Positions 1 through 10,700 are shown, counted from the stretch's first letter. The stretch: 64,000 nt of DNA from Aphelocoma coerulescens (GCF_041296385.1 NC_091016.1:15227497-15291496), one strand, 5' to 3'. Notes: generated by a model not told the origin, from the sequence alone. A program made the numbers and translations.

Positions 1-130
1 AGCGAGGGAGCGGCGGGGAAAGGCGCGGGGAGCAGGGGAGGCACAAAGGCCCCGGCTCTCTGGCAAGCGGGCGGCCAGTCGCCAACTGCTGGCTCCCGGA
101 GCCGCTGGCAGGGCCGTGTCTCCTCCACGC

Positions 131-672
131 CGGTGACACTGCACCTGCAGCGCTGCATCCGGCTCTGCCGGGCTCCCCAGCACGGACGGCAAGGACACGG
201 ACGGGCTGGAGCACGTGCGGACGGGGGACACCGAGATTTAGCGAGCGCTGGAGCACCTCTCCTGCAAGGAAAGGCTGAGACAGCTGGGCTTCTTCAGCCG
301 GCAAAAGACACTTAGGCTTAGGCTCGACAGAACCGTGGCCTTCCAGGACCTGACGGCAACCTACAAGAAAGCTGGAGAGGGACTTTGGACAAGGGCAGGC
401 AAGGACAGGACAAGGGAGAATGGATCCAAACGGAAAGAGAGTAGGTTTAGATGAGGTATTCAGAAAAATGACTCTCGTGGCACAGGTTGCCCGGAGAAGG
501 TGTGGCTACCCCCTCCCTGGCAGTGTTCAAGGCCAGGCTGGATGGAGCTCTAGACAAGCCCTTGGTCCAGTGCCAGGGGTCCCTAGCCACAGCAGGGGGG
601 CTTGCAACGACGTGATCTTTCAGGTCCCGTCCAAGCCAAACCATGCCGTGACTCCGTGATTCTGGGATACTT
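131..672 (+). mobile_element. CR1 LINE 3' fragment upstream of kinase A
   Basis: The sequence follows the typical CR1 ORF2 end: a block reading ERLRQLGFFSRQKTL in place of the family's ERLRELGLFSLEKRR, then the wording around 'cacaggttgcccggagaagg' and 'ttcaaggccaggctgga', and a degenerate 3' tail near 'gtgattctgggat'. Reading frames are broken. It is unusually GC-rich in its first 200 bp and lies only about 600 bp before the kinase start codon. Confidence 0.8.
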
Positions 673-1078
673 CCCCTCCTCATCCTCTGGCAGAAAAAGA
701 AGCTTGGGACCAAGTTCCACATTGCAGACTCTGTCTTTTGGCAGCCTGCAACTGTCTCAACAGAGGATGAAAAGAGATGACATTACTGACACGATTTATC
801 TTTTCTACCTGAAAATTAAAGGCTCCACTCCTGTCCACTCTCGCACAACCATCAGGACAGGGAACTCTTCCCGGTGAAATGCTTCATCTCACCCAAGGAA
901 GAAGAAAGCTACAAGCCCACACTTTTCTTTATTTCTGTATTGATTTATTAGGTTATTTCTTTCACGGGCATTTATTTCTTTGTTTGCTTCTTCCCTTCCG
1001 CGGGGCGCGCGCCGGCTCCTCCGGTGGGCTCGCGCAGGGAACGGACGAACGGAACGGCCGCGCGCTCCGGCGGCTCAG

Positions 1079-1145
1079 CGGCAGCAGCAGCGGCAGCAGC
1101 AGCGGCAGCAGCAGCGGCAGCAGCAGCGGCAGCAGCAGCAGCAGC
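1079..1145 (+). repeat. CGGCAGCAGCAG triplet-rich tract, unit A
   Basis: About five copies of a 12-bp CGGCAGCAGCAG unit end in extra CAG triplets. Unit B has the same length (19391-19457); unit C (37681-37744) is one CAG shorter. The tract lies upstream of the likely start codon. Confidence 0.9.
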
Positions 1146-1220
1146 GCCTCTCTCGATCGGTTTTCCACTCGGATTTCCGCTCGCTCTCCGTCCCCTTCTC
1201 CCTCTCACACTCCACTCACT

Positions 1221-1245
1221 CCCGTCCCGTCCCGTCCCGTCCCGT
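1221..1245 (+). repeat. CCCGT pentamer tract, 5 copies
   Basis: Five perfect CCCGT units sit 30 bp before the likely start codon at 1275. The same position holds 2 units in B (19533-19542) and 6 in C (37820-37849), the clearest length polymorphism between the units. Confidence 0.95.
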
Positions 1246-1274
1246 CCCTGTCTCCGCCTCTCCCAGCGCGGCTC

Positions 1275-3520
1275 ATGCCGCGTCCCGCGGGCCGCCCCTC
1301 TGCGGGGCCGCCCCGTGCCCGCCGCGGTGCCGCCTCCGCCGGGCTCTCTCCGTCCTGGCAGCGGCTCTGGTGCTGGCGGAGCAGCACGCTCTTTTGGCTC
1401 CGCCTGGCGCGGGCCCTGGCCCGGCCCCGGCCGAGGCCCCTCCCGCGGCTCCGCCCGGAGCCGCCCCGCTGCCGCCCCTCGGCGGGGCCGCCCCCTGCCC
1501 GCCCCTGCCCGGCCCGCCGCGGTGCCGCCTCCGCCGGGCTCTCTCCGTACTGGCAGCGGCGCCGCTGGAAGTGCCGCTCGCTCTGGTGCTGGCGGAGCAG
1601 CACGCTCTTTTGGCTCCGCCTGGCGCGGGCCCTGGCCCGGCCCCGGCCCCGAACGAGGCCCCTCCGGCGCTTCCGCCCGGAGCCGCCCCGCTGCCGCCCG
1701 GCTCCCGCCCCGTCCCCGGCAGCGTCGTCCGCAGCATCGCCGGCAGCTTCCCCGCTCCGAACTCCGCCGCTCGTCAGCTCGGCCGCCGGCCCCGGGGCGG
1801 CTCGGGAAGCAGCAGCGCCCGGGGGCCCCGGGCAGAATGCCGAGAGCGCGGTGCCGCCCGCACGGGCGGAGAAGCCTCCCCTGGAGCAGCTCTACCGGCA
1901 GGGCCCGCTGCTGGGGAGCGGCGGCTGCGGCAGCGTTTACTCCGGGACCCGGCTCGCCGACGGCGCCCCGGTAAGAGTGGGGCCGGGTCGGAGGGGGGCG
2001 GCGGGCGGCGGGCGGCGGGCGACGGGCGACGAGCTCAGCCCGCCGCTCGCCTTGACTTGCAGGTGGCCATCAAGCGAGTGTCCCGCGATCGCATCCCGGA
2101 GTGGGCGCGGCTGGTGAGTGAAAGCCGGCGGGGCGTGGCGGGCGGGGCTAGGGCGAGGCCCGGGAGGGTGGGAGCCGGGACGCTGCGAGGGGAGCGAGCG
2201 TGCAGTGAGCGGGGGCCGCGGAGCGTCCCGGGCCGGGCAATGGCGAGCGGCGGTGGGGCCGGGCCGGGGTGCCGAAGGCTCGGCGCAGCATCGGCCCCGC
2301 TGACGGCATCGCGGTCCCCCCCGCAGCACAACGGCGCCCTTGTGCCCCTGGAGCTGGCGCTGCTCTGGATGGTGTCGCGCCCTGGCTTCCGCGGCGTGGT
2401 GCGGCTCCTGGACTGGTTCGAGCTGCCCGACGGCTTCGCGCTGGTCATGGAGCGTCCGGAGCGCTGTCAGGACCTCTGGTACTTCCTGGAGGAGCGGGGC
2501 TTCCTGACGGAGCCCGTGGCGCGGGGGCTGTTCCGCCAGGTGCTGGAGGCCGTGCGGCACTGCACCAGCCGCGGCGTCCTGCACCGCGACATCAAGGCCG
2601 AGAACGTCCTCGTCGACCTGGCCACCGGCGAGGCAAAGCTCATCGACTTCGGGTGCGGCACGGTCCTCCAGGACACCTTCTACACCCGAATGTCAGGTGA
2701 GCCCGAAGGCGGGGCCCAGCCGGGCAGCAGAGATTCCCCCCTTTGCTGGCAGAGGGGGAAGAGGGAGGGAGCGAGGGGAAATCCTTCTGCAGCCGGCTGC
2801 AGCCAAGTTGCTTTCCGGCGGGGCGAGGGCTGCCTCTTGTGGAACGGGAGCTGGCTGGGAGGGAGCGGCACTCATCAGGGCCTGATGAGCTGCGCCCGTG
2901 TCCCGTAGGCACGCCGGAGTACAGCCCGCCGGAGTGGATCCTCTTTGGCTGCTACCATGGCCAGCCAGCCACCATCTGGTCCCTGGGCATCCTGCTCTAT
3001 GAGCTGGTCTGTGGGCACCTTCCTTTCAACACGGATGAGGACATCATCCGGGGCCAGCTCTTCTTCCCGCCCCGGGTGTCTCAAGGTGGGGATGCGCCTT
3101 CACGGCACGGGGGGAGGGGGGGAAGGACGTGGTTGGCAGAGGGCAGGTGGCACGCAGGCGTCCTGCTCTTGCAGCTAGGGAGGAGGCTGATCTGCTGGGG
3201 TTAGCTGGAGGAGGTGGCACGTGTGCCTCTGGGCTGCTCTCGTCCGAAAGGGAGGATCGACGGGAAGGTTGGGGTGCAGCTTCCGAGCGCTCCTAGTGTG
3301 GCCTGGGCGCCGTGGAATCTGGGAGAGCAGGGGCAGGAGCCTTGTCCCGCTGAGCAGCGTTTTCCCGTTTCTCTCCCCAGAGTGCCAGCACCTCATCCGG
3401 TGGTGTTTATCCATGGACCCCGCGCACAGGCCGTCCTTGGAAGACCTGTTTGAGCATTCTTGGCTGCAGGACCGTCACCTGGCCCAGGAGAGAGCAGAGA
3501 TCCATCCCTCTGCACAGTAG
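1275..3520 (+). CDS. PIM1-like serine/threonine kinase, copy A (5 exons)
   Basis: Predicted PIM-family protein kinase that would transfer phosphate from ATP to Ser/Thr. Coding exons are 1275-1970, 2063-2113, 2327-2696, 2909-3085 and 3381-3520, all with GT-AG introns and matching phases, giving 477 residues. The glycine loop starts near 214 (GSGGCGSV), VAIK lysine is K236, helix-C Glu is E258, the hinge ERPE has the PIM-typical proline P293, HRD is 335-337 and DFG is 356-358. SPPEW follows the activation segment, and the end matches PIM1 ([14 protein letters not shown], then EIH near the C-terminus). The roughly 205-residue Arg/Ala/Pro-rich N-terminal extension is much longer than PIM1's and contains an internal 195-bp duplication. 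I chose ATG 1275 because upstream frames differ between copies; initiation further downstream, or non-coding status of the extension, remains possible. The kinase domain is confident, the start is not. Confidence 0.92.
1310..1710 (+). repeat. Internal 195-bp tandem duplication within kinase exon 1
   Basis: The block beginning 'gccgcggtgccgcctccgcc' at 1321 recurs at 1516, 195 bp later, so 65 codons are repeated in frame. Both halves encode [20 protein letters not shown] followed by a Pro/Arg-rich run. The second half differs by short insertions (for example RRRWKCRSL). The same duplication is present in units B and C. Confidence 0.85.
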
Positions 3521-3789
3521 GATCCAGGAGCCCAGCAAGCACCAGCTGCACGCGTCTCGGGGCGCTCGAAGAAAACGGCAGAGCGTTTCCCTGCGGCCGT
3601 GGCACGGAGGAGAGAGCGCAGCCGAGGAGATGCTTCCGCTGGTCCTCGGCGCCTTGTGGAGGAAGCAGCTCAGTGCTCCCCATCCTATTGGAGAAGTCAT
3701 GGCAGTGCGGTGAAGTTGCCACGGACTGGAAAAGGGGAAACATCCCCCTGCAGCTCAATGGCATCGTGATGTCCCCGCAAGCCGAGGCA

Positions 3790-4965
3790 CCGCCGGGGTG
3801 TTCTTCTGGAGCACGACCTGGAGCCGGACAACACCGTCCTCGAGCTGGCCGCTGGCGGGGCAAAGCCGGTTGGCTTTGGTTGCGGCGCCTTCCTGGAGGA
3901 CACGCTCTGCGCCCCGACGGAATCAAGATGAGTCCACAGCCGGCGGAGGGGTGGGGGGATGCTCGTGGTTCCAGGCGTGGCAGGGCTCGGCTGGGCCAGG
4001 CGCCGGAGCTTCCCCGCTTGGCAGCGCCGGGGAATATTAATTTTTCCGCCGGCCGCCAAGTTGCTTTTTGGCGGGACAGGGCACGGATGCTGTGCAGGGG
4101 GAGCCAGCGCCCGGCCTTGCTGACAGCTTCTGCCACCCAGCCTGGCCCGGGCTGGGGCGGGGGGAGCCAGCCTGGCAAAAGCATCCGTCCGTAGGGACGG
4201 GGGGCAGCAGAGGGGGGCGGGTTCCGAAGGCGTGTCCCTGCTGGTCTGCTTTGCGGGCCCTTGAGGAAGGGGTGGGCTTACGCGTGGGAAAGGTGGGATT
4301 TTTCCCCAGCCGTGGGAGAGCCTTAATGCTTGCATGGAGTGCTCAGACCCTCCCCAGGCCCGTGAAACGGTGATAACCTTTGACGCTTTTTCTTGCTTCC
4401 AGGTCTTGTTTTGAATTGACTTTCATGCAATCGTTCTTTGCTTTTTCCAGGAAGATTGCACCGGGTGCCCGGACTGCGTGGGGAAGCGCTGGCCCCCTGT
4501 GTGTGGAGTGCGTCCGGTGCCGGCGCTACCCCGGGGGGCCGCGGTCTGCGGGGCCATCGCCTTCAAGACGGACGAGGACCTCGTGCGGGATCGGCTCCTC
4601 TCCTGGCAGCAGGTCTCCAGAGGTGGGTACCCGGCTTCACAGCAACGGGTGGCAGAAGGGCTTCCGGCAGACGGCAGCGGGCACACGAGCATCCCGCTCT
4701 TGCAGCTGCTGAGGAGACTGCTCTGCCGTGTTTAAGTGGAGGAGGTGGAACGTGGCCTGCCATGCTGCTCTCCTCTAGAAACGGAGAATTGGCACCGCCA
4801 GCAGCCTGGCCCGGGCACAGGCCGTGCTGGGACAGGGGGGAAAGGAGCCCTGTCCGGCTGACCGCGGCTTTCTGGTTTCTCTCCCCAGGGTGCCAGCACC
4901 TCAGGCACGGAAGCAGCACCGCTCGGCCTGCGAATCTGGGAGGGCTGGAGGGCGGCGGGTGTTAA
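3790..4965 (+). pseudogene. Decayed PIM-like 3' half downstream of kinase A
   Basis: Remnants of PIM exons 3, 4 and 5 lie in order after the intact gene. The exon-3 piece (3797-3931) reads GVLLEHDLEPDNTVLEL against [16 protein letters not shown]; the catalytic HRD has become EHD and DFG is GFG, and it ends in TGA. The exon-4 piece (4451-about 4621) ends FKTDEDLVRDRLLSWQQVS against [19 protein letters not shown]. The exon-5 piece (4889-4965), after a good acceptor, starts GCQHL and then diverges to a TAA stop. No ATP-binding half is present. It cannot encode an active kinase, but splice-like borders survive and it may act as 3' UTR of the upstream gene. Confidence 0.75.
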
Positions 4966-4977
4966 TTTGCTGTCAAA

Positions 4978-4983
4978 AATAAA
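4978..4983 (+). terminator. Poly(A) signal AATAAA, unit A
   Basis: A canonical AATAAA is followed by a GT/T-rich stretch (cttgttcttgtcgttgtc). It is the first convincing poly(A) site I see after the kinase stop at 3520, so kinase transcripts may run through the decayed PIM exons. Equivalent sites are near 23274 and 41588. Confidence 0.55.
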
Positions 4984-6742
4984 TCTTGTTCTTGTCGTTG
5001 TCATCAGAGCCTTTCTTTCATCCTTTTCCAAGCTTTTGGTCCCCTTCCTCCAGGGTAATCTTTTTGTGTCCTTCCTCAGCCACTCGGTGGCCTTTGGCAG
5101 GGGGGGTTAAGCAACGCGAAAATTTCAACAACAGCTCCTGTTGCCAACGGCAGCAGCCCCTTCGAGAGGCCGGAGCTGCCAGCCAGGCCCGCGTGTGCTT
5201 TGGAAAGGGGAGCGGTTTGCAGGGACGCAGTGGTCGCCCCGCTGCAAAAGCTGGGAGGAAATCAGAAGCGGCAAAATGCCATTTCGGCTCAAGCCCCGCC
5301 CAAATACTTCTTCATCTTTCCCCTCTGCTCCAAGATAGGCAGGCAGGGCTGGACTCCGGCAAGGTTCCAAGTTCTTTGTGCTCCCTGGCATCAAAGGGAT
5401 CACGATGGAAACTCTCGTATGCAGTGACTGCGGTACAGCTCCTGAAGGAAAAAAGGAAGTGTCACGAGATGGGACATCCTTCTTGTCTCCTTTGTCTCCC
5501 CAGGAGCCCCTGAGAAAGAGAAATGCCTGCAAGGGCTTTATCTGACTCCTTCCCAGCCAGCCCTTCCCTCCTCGCTTCCGGGTCTCGTTTGCTCCACAGG
5601 CCTCATTAGCTCGCTAAACTCAGAGGAGCCCCGGTAGGAAAAAACGCTGCCTGGCGTGGCGCTGGTTGATCCCTGTCTCATCTTGATTCCATTTGCCCTG
5701 CTCCCCACCCCCCGCCCCAAAGAGACCAAAGCATCCCCCACAGCCCCACGGTGCTGCACCAGATCCCGGGCACGTGGCCTCCTCCAGTCCTTGGCGGCCT
5801 CGGGGAGGCTCCAGAGCCCTGTGTGCGGGACAGCTGCTGCAGCACCCACCGCTGTGCCTGGGGGCAAACAGCGCCCAAGGAGCGGCTGCGCAAGTTCAGA
5901 GTCTGAAGCAGAATCCCCGGTGCACGCAAGTGAGAGCTGGGATTTCAGGGGCTGCCAGGAGACGCTGAATTCCTCTCCTCGCTGCCCTTTCTAGCCACGG
6001 CCACGCTGATGCAATCGGAAGAATTGCCCCTGCCCAGGCAGCTCTCAGGTAGAAGACTGGCTTTTGCTCCTCATGTTTCTGAGGGGCTAGCTGCCAATTC
6101 CTCAGGTTTTCCTTCCAATTTCTGGAGGAAAAACTCTGTGTCACTTGGCTGCGTGTGTTTGCTTTGCTATGGTTTAAATCCCAGCCTAGTAAAGCCTGGG
6201 AAGGCTGGTATGTGTCAGGGAAAACTAGTCTGTGAGCTTATGGGGTTTCCTGCCATCACCAGCAGAGTGATGTGTCCTTTGGGGATTCCTCTGGAGACAA
6301 AATTAGGCACCTGCTCCCTCCTGCAATATTCTCTTAGATCTTTCTAAAATATCCTAGAAAAGACAGTGAAACTTCATGTCTACTTGCACACCCACTGTTT
6401 GAATAGGGGCATTTTTGTCTCTCCGCTAAGTCATTGCTCTTGCACATCAGAAACAGGAACACCAACAAACGGGAATGACGCATGATCCTCCTGCTGGTGC
6501 CTCAGAATACTGGTAAGTGCAGATCTGGGTAGCTACCAAGATTAACATTTAATTAGCATTTCATGCTCCTTCAAGATACCCAGATCTCAGGGCATTTTGT
6601 TTCCAAGCTGCAGCTATACTGTCACTCTCTGGGGAAGAACAGTCAATAGGAAACAGCGACTGCCAGTATTGCAGGAGTGTGGGGCAAAACCTGAAGTGTC
6701 TGTGTGAAAAGGTGAGTGGGAAGAGTGTAATTGCCACAGCCA
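4984..6742. other. Intergenic, unit A: no recognisable gene; donor of the copied 5699-6117 segment
   Basis: No coding exon with family similarity was recognised here. The part from about 5699 to 6117 is copied almost exactly at 17515-17934. One frame reads VLHQIPGTWPPPVLGG and later CVRDSCCSTHRCAWGQ, which looks protein-like, but I cannot name it and see no splice evidence. Positions 6120-6742 show nothing identifiable. Confidence 0.5.
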
Positions 6743-7010
6743 AAGCTTAATTAGGGCAGCAGGATCACTTCTTTACTGCATGGCTGCAAGATGATCATCA
6801 GGGACCTTCTTTTTGTATCTCATGCAGGAAAGGAGCTCTTAATAATACCCTGCTACTGAAACCCACACTGGGATGTAGCTCTGTAGTGGTTCCCAATGAA
6901 GCAGATTGCCTGCTTTGTCACTGCCAGCCCTGTGACCCTGCGAGGGACCACAGTTCATCCCACACATGTTCTGTCTCCAGGAAAAGCTTGCCTTGGCTTA
7001 TTAGAGGGGA
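6743..7010 (+). repeat. Dispersed repeat (unidentified family), unit A
   Basis: About 265 bp, running from 'gcaggatcacttctttactg' to 'gccttggcttattagag', matches the reverse complement of 50185-50465 at high identity. The last part also resembles 10895-10945 ('aagccaagccaagcttttct'). Dispersion in both orientations suggests a transposable element, perhaps part of an LTR. Confidence 0.65.
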
Positions 7011-7439
7011 AAAAACCAGAAGAATAATAAAATGGACAATTAATCTGGTCACTTTGGAGGACATGCTCATGCTTTCACATGGCAGCCTTGTACCGGCTTG
7101 TTAGTCATCGTGAAACATATCCATAGAAAAAACTCCGATCCTATACTACATCTGAATGAAATTCCTTCAGATTATTAAGATTTCTGTTGTCAGGACCAGG
7201 ATAAAACCCTTCCAACACTCACTTGCAGCTGTCCTGGACTTCTGCAGTCCTTTATGGAAACCTGCTGTAGGTACAGTGTCTGGAGTTGGTTTGGGCCTTT
7301 ATGAAAGATGTGTGGAACAGTATGCAGGGCTCTCCTAGGAGAAAACTGTTTGTCCAAGACCGGGGACATCGTGCCTGCAGAAGTGGAGTGGCCCCGCTCC
7401 CAGCCCAAGAGTCTGTGAGCTGAGCCACGCTGGGGAGAA

Positions 7440-7830
7440 AAGACACCGAGGGGCACCAGCCCAGCCACTTCACCTGCCATGACCGTTCTGCGGAGCTCTG
7501 CCGTGGGGGGGAAGTCGACGCTGGGCGAGCCACCGAGCTTTCATCTGCTGCTAGAACTACTCCGTGATAGCTCCTGTTTTTCCCGAGAGAGAAGCCGGCG
7601 CCATCTTGTAACGCGTGTCATGGGCGGGTTTTCCTCTGGCATTTTGGGTCTTTGTTCCAGTGGGAGGACGGTGAGGTCTGACAGTTTGATATCTACAAGT
7701 TACTTACTTATTTTTCCTTGCCTTGTGGGCATTCTGTTTGTTAATAAAGTGTTGGGTTTTTTCCACTTTCATCTATTAGTATTCATTTCCTATTGCTGGA
7801 AAGGGATTGTTGGAACAGTTTAGAGGAGAC
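7440..7830 (+). mobile_element. Probable LTR fragment, unit A
   Basis: The stretch resembles the 3' part of a retroviral LTR: a CpG-containing block, then AATAAA at 7743-7748 followed by a T-rich run, and 'cctattgctggaaagggattg'. I cannot define both ends or a target duplication. No gag, pol or env reading frame is attached. Confidence 0.4.
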
Positions 7831-7937
7831 AACTTATTCCAGACTGCCCTAAGTTTTCTCAAACTGAGACAGATGGCTTCACATAGGAACAACCCCAAGG
7901 CTGCTGAGAGGAAGGCACGGAGGAAGACAAACCTAGT

Positions 7938-8614
7938 TGTACCGGTTTGGCCAAATTTTGAAATATATCCCCTGAGAGAAGGCAGGTCACCACCCCTCCC
8001 CCACCAGCTTCAGGAAAAAATAAATTTTCCTCAAAGGAAAGGGAAAGAGATAAAAACTATTTCTTTAACAAACACACGGGAAAAGGAAAATAATGCTAAA
8101 TAATAAAAATCTCTCGCTGTGGAGAAAAAACCTGGGAAAGTGTTAAGAGCTCTCCCTTTGGTCTCCTCGGAGCTGGGACTTGGCCCAGGGCCAGGCCCTC
8201 TGTGCTCGATGGAAAGTCCTCTCGACGTGCACTGATATTGAAGCAGTCCAGTAGAAAAGAGAGAAAATCTGAAATGCCAGGGCAGGAAAAAATGTTCAAC
8301 TCTCAGTCTCACTCTGGAGAAAAAGAAACTGAACAACTGGCCAAAAACTGACCGGGCAGCCGCGAGCCGGGTGCCTCCTCCCTCCCCTGCCACAGCTGGA
8401 AAAAAAGTCGCTATCTCTGTGTGACCTTGAACAAGCTGCAAACTGCTTTGAAAAAGTTTTGCTCAGTTTTTCCTTCCCCTTCTCAGGCTCAGTTTAAAGG
8501 CATAAAAAGGCACAAAAATTAATTTCTGGGCATAGGGCAGCGATAAGGAATACACATCATAAAGTCACCCCAAGACACTAGTATTTCTGAGGGAAATTTT
8601 TTTACACCAAACCA
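7938..8614 (-). mobile_element. Probable solo LTR, minus orientation, unit A
   Basis: The element starts TGTACCGGTTTGGCC and ends ACACCAAACCA, giving TG...CA ends about 677 bp apart, with composition typical of songbird LTRs. No matching target duplication is visible, so the ends are approximate. Unit C has lost its first two thirds through a deletion whose right edge lies at about 8349. Confidence 0.5.
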
Positions 8615-10204
8615 ACTGGAGTCATCAAACAGCTGACCTGGCGTTTCGAGACATGGGCCAAGGGGGAACCTTTCAGTGTGTTTGGTCAAGGCCGGGCTAT
8701 GCTCAAGGCAAAGGTGTGTCAGTGTACTCGGCTCCTTCTCTCCTCATGGTGTCCGGCAGGCACAGGAGCCCACAGCTCCTGCAGAAACCATCACGGCACT
8801 CCGTGGGAGCAAACTTGTGTCCAGTCCTCACACAGAGCTCTGGTGTCCAGCACTGCACCTCCTTGGAATGAGGAATTGTTGCAGTGCTCTTGGAAGGAGC
8901 TAAGGAGGTTTGGCCTTCAGATCAGCTCCTTCCTAGCTCCTGATTTGCTGCCCTGGCTAAGCTGCTGCCTGTGGCAACACTTGGTTCACAGCTGACAGCC
9001 CTGCTCTGCTGGCAGGCAGCCATTGCAGGAGCTTTTGCTGGGGTCATTGAACCTTTCAGATCTTCCCAAGGAGAGCTAAGGAGAGAACTTGTCAAAGGAG
9101 CATTGCCTGGGCAAAGCTTTTAACATTAAATCTTTTCTCTGTGCTCATTACCATGCACAGTAAATATTTGAGGAAGCAAGCTTCCTGCTCCAGAAATTCC
9201 TGCAATCAGTCAGATTGCCAGAAAGAAAACGCAGATTTGGGATGTGTAGTCTCACTTTAATTCATTGTATAGAGAAACACAGGAGCACTTCTTGTGAGCT
9301 GTGTGTCTAACCTAAGTGACCTTGCCACTAAGAACTGAGAAAAGTGGGGAGAGATGGAATCAGTGGCACAAGGATCTGCAGTAGGATTCTCCCGCAGGCC
9401 TGAGGAAACTGCCCCGGGGTTCCACTGGGCCATGGCTTTTTACATCAAAACTTCATGCTTCACACTGGGGTGGTGAATCTTCCCTGGCCTTATCAGGCCA
9501 CACTGTGATCTCAGAAATGCTTGTTAGGCCTCAGCCTTGATGAACAGCCCCTGGACTAAGCTCCTCTTGAGCTTGCCCAAAACACTGAGTGCTCCCAGGA
9601 ACTTGTGCTGTCTAACCAGATCCTGGGGTTTTCTATGAACAGTCTTGGAAACTACTTTTCTTGCCTGAATGCCATAACATCCTTCTTCTCGCACTTCCAA
9701 AGACAGGCTGCTGACCCAAAGTGCGGCCATGAGGAAGCATTTTATGACTGAAGCCCACTGTCTTGTGGCCCATCAACAGCGGCCCAAAAGGAAGCCCTCG
9801 AAGCTCTCCTGGACCACAGCAGCTGCCACTGGCAACCTCCAGTGGGGCCTCTCAGAGCCAGCGAGCTCAAGTTTCCTGTACTCACAGGATCGTCGATCAA
9901 CAATGGATCCTGGGCCAATCCCCCCACTCCTCACGGCTCCAGTTTAACTACTGTTAAGCTTGAGTGCTGTTAAGCTTTTAGGCCACATTCCTTTTCATCC
10001 TTGTCCTTTCTCTCCCTTTGTCAAAACCCGTCTAAACATACACACACACACAACACACACACACACAGAGTTCTCAGTTCATGTCTGGTTTGATTGACTG
10101 CATTTTGTGTGTTGCTTTTTTCCCTTGTTGTGCCTTAAAGGACTAGTAAGTAATAGTGTGAATGTTGCCAACAAATTTTGTTGAGCTGTTACTTCATATT
10201 CTGC
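8615..10204. other. Intergenic, unit A: no gene recognised; CA repeat inside
   Basis: Only short reading frames occur. The most protein-like is a 68-codon minus-strand frame at 9524-9730 (begins MAALWVSSLSLEVREEG), which I could not assign. A CA dinucleotide tract lies at 10039-10067, interrupted by one CAA. Confidence 0.5.
10039..10067. repeat. CA microsatellite, unit A
   Basis: An interrupted (CA)n tract. The corresponding tract in unit B (28334-28362) is the same, while in unit C (44528-44558) it is uninterrupted and slightly longer. Confidence 0.9.
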
Positions 10205-10700
10205 ACTAGTTTGAAAGCAAACCAGTGAGAAATCACAAGACAGAACTGTAATTTACTAGGAAAATGAAAATAATTGCAATAGTACAAGAACACTGACAGA
10301 GTCAGGATACAACCTGACACCCTGTTAATCAGGGTGGTGGTAGCAGCCCAGATGAAGTGGTCCTATTGAAGCAGTGATCCTGTTGAAGGGTCTGGTCTTC
10401 GGCTGAAGGTCCAGTAGTAACTCTTATCCTCTGGGAACCCAGGAGGGAAGAGCTGCTTGTGCTTCAATCCTACCTGATTATATCCAGGTGGGAATGCTTG
10501 GCTCCTCCCCCTGGGTGGAGCATCTCCCAAGGGGCTGATGTAATTCTATGAGTCATGCAGTGGGTCATTGCTTGCCCATTAAACAGAGATAGCCTCCAGA
10601 GGGATTTAGCAAGGATGAGTCATGGTAGGAGATAACAAACACAGCCCCATCTCTTTTAACAGCTTGTGAAGGTGACAATAGAATACATACTGTTGGTTGC
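10205..10700 (-). mobile_element. Possible antisense LTR-like repeat, unit A
   Basis: Read on the minus strand, the stretch from about 10330 to 10210 has the look of an LTR end, with poly(A)-signal-like TAGTAAATTACAG followed by TTCTGTCTTGTG. Boundaries and family are uncertain and no target duplication was found. Confidence 0.3.

Larger units (their letters stand above)
673..1274 (+). promoter_or_regulatory. CpG-rich 5' flank and probable 5' UTR of kinase A
   Basis: The stretch changes from AT-rich sequence (to about 1000) to strongly CpG-rich sequence that continues into exon 1. It holds a CGGCAGCAGCAG-type tract at 1079-1145 and five CCCGT pentamers at 1221-1245. No clear TATA box is placed at a useful distance, which suits a CpG-island promoter. 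The transcription start cannot be fixed from sequence alone. Confidence 0.5.

Noticed and set aside
1079..1145. CAG-type tract as a disease-like expanded triplet or a CRISPR-like array
   Set aside because: It is short, interrupted by CGG and nearly constant in length between units. A CRISPR array is not expected in a bird genome and the spacing does not fit.
1024..1974. Open frame with a polyalanine run from the triplet tract
   Set aside because: It is an alternative frame of GC-rich exon 1 and ends near the intron-1 donor without any recognisable domain.
980..2908. 642-codon plus-strand open frame starting MFASSLPRG in unit A
   Set aside because: It reads through introns 1 and 2 and through exon 1 in the wrong frame. 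Its polyglutamine-like run comes from the CAG tract, and the spliced kinase model explains the region better.
9524..9730. 68-codon minus-strand frame (begins MAALWVSSLSLEV)
   Set aside because: It looks protein-like, but its conservation across units only reflects recent duplication. No family or splice evidence supports it.
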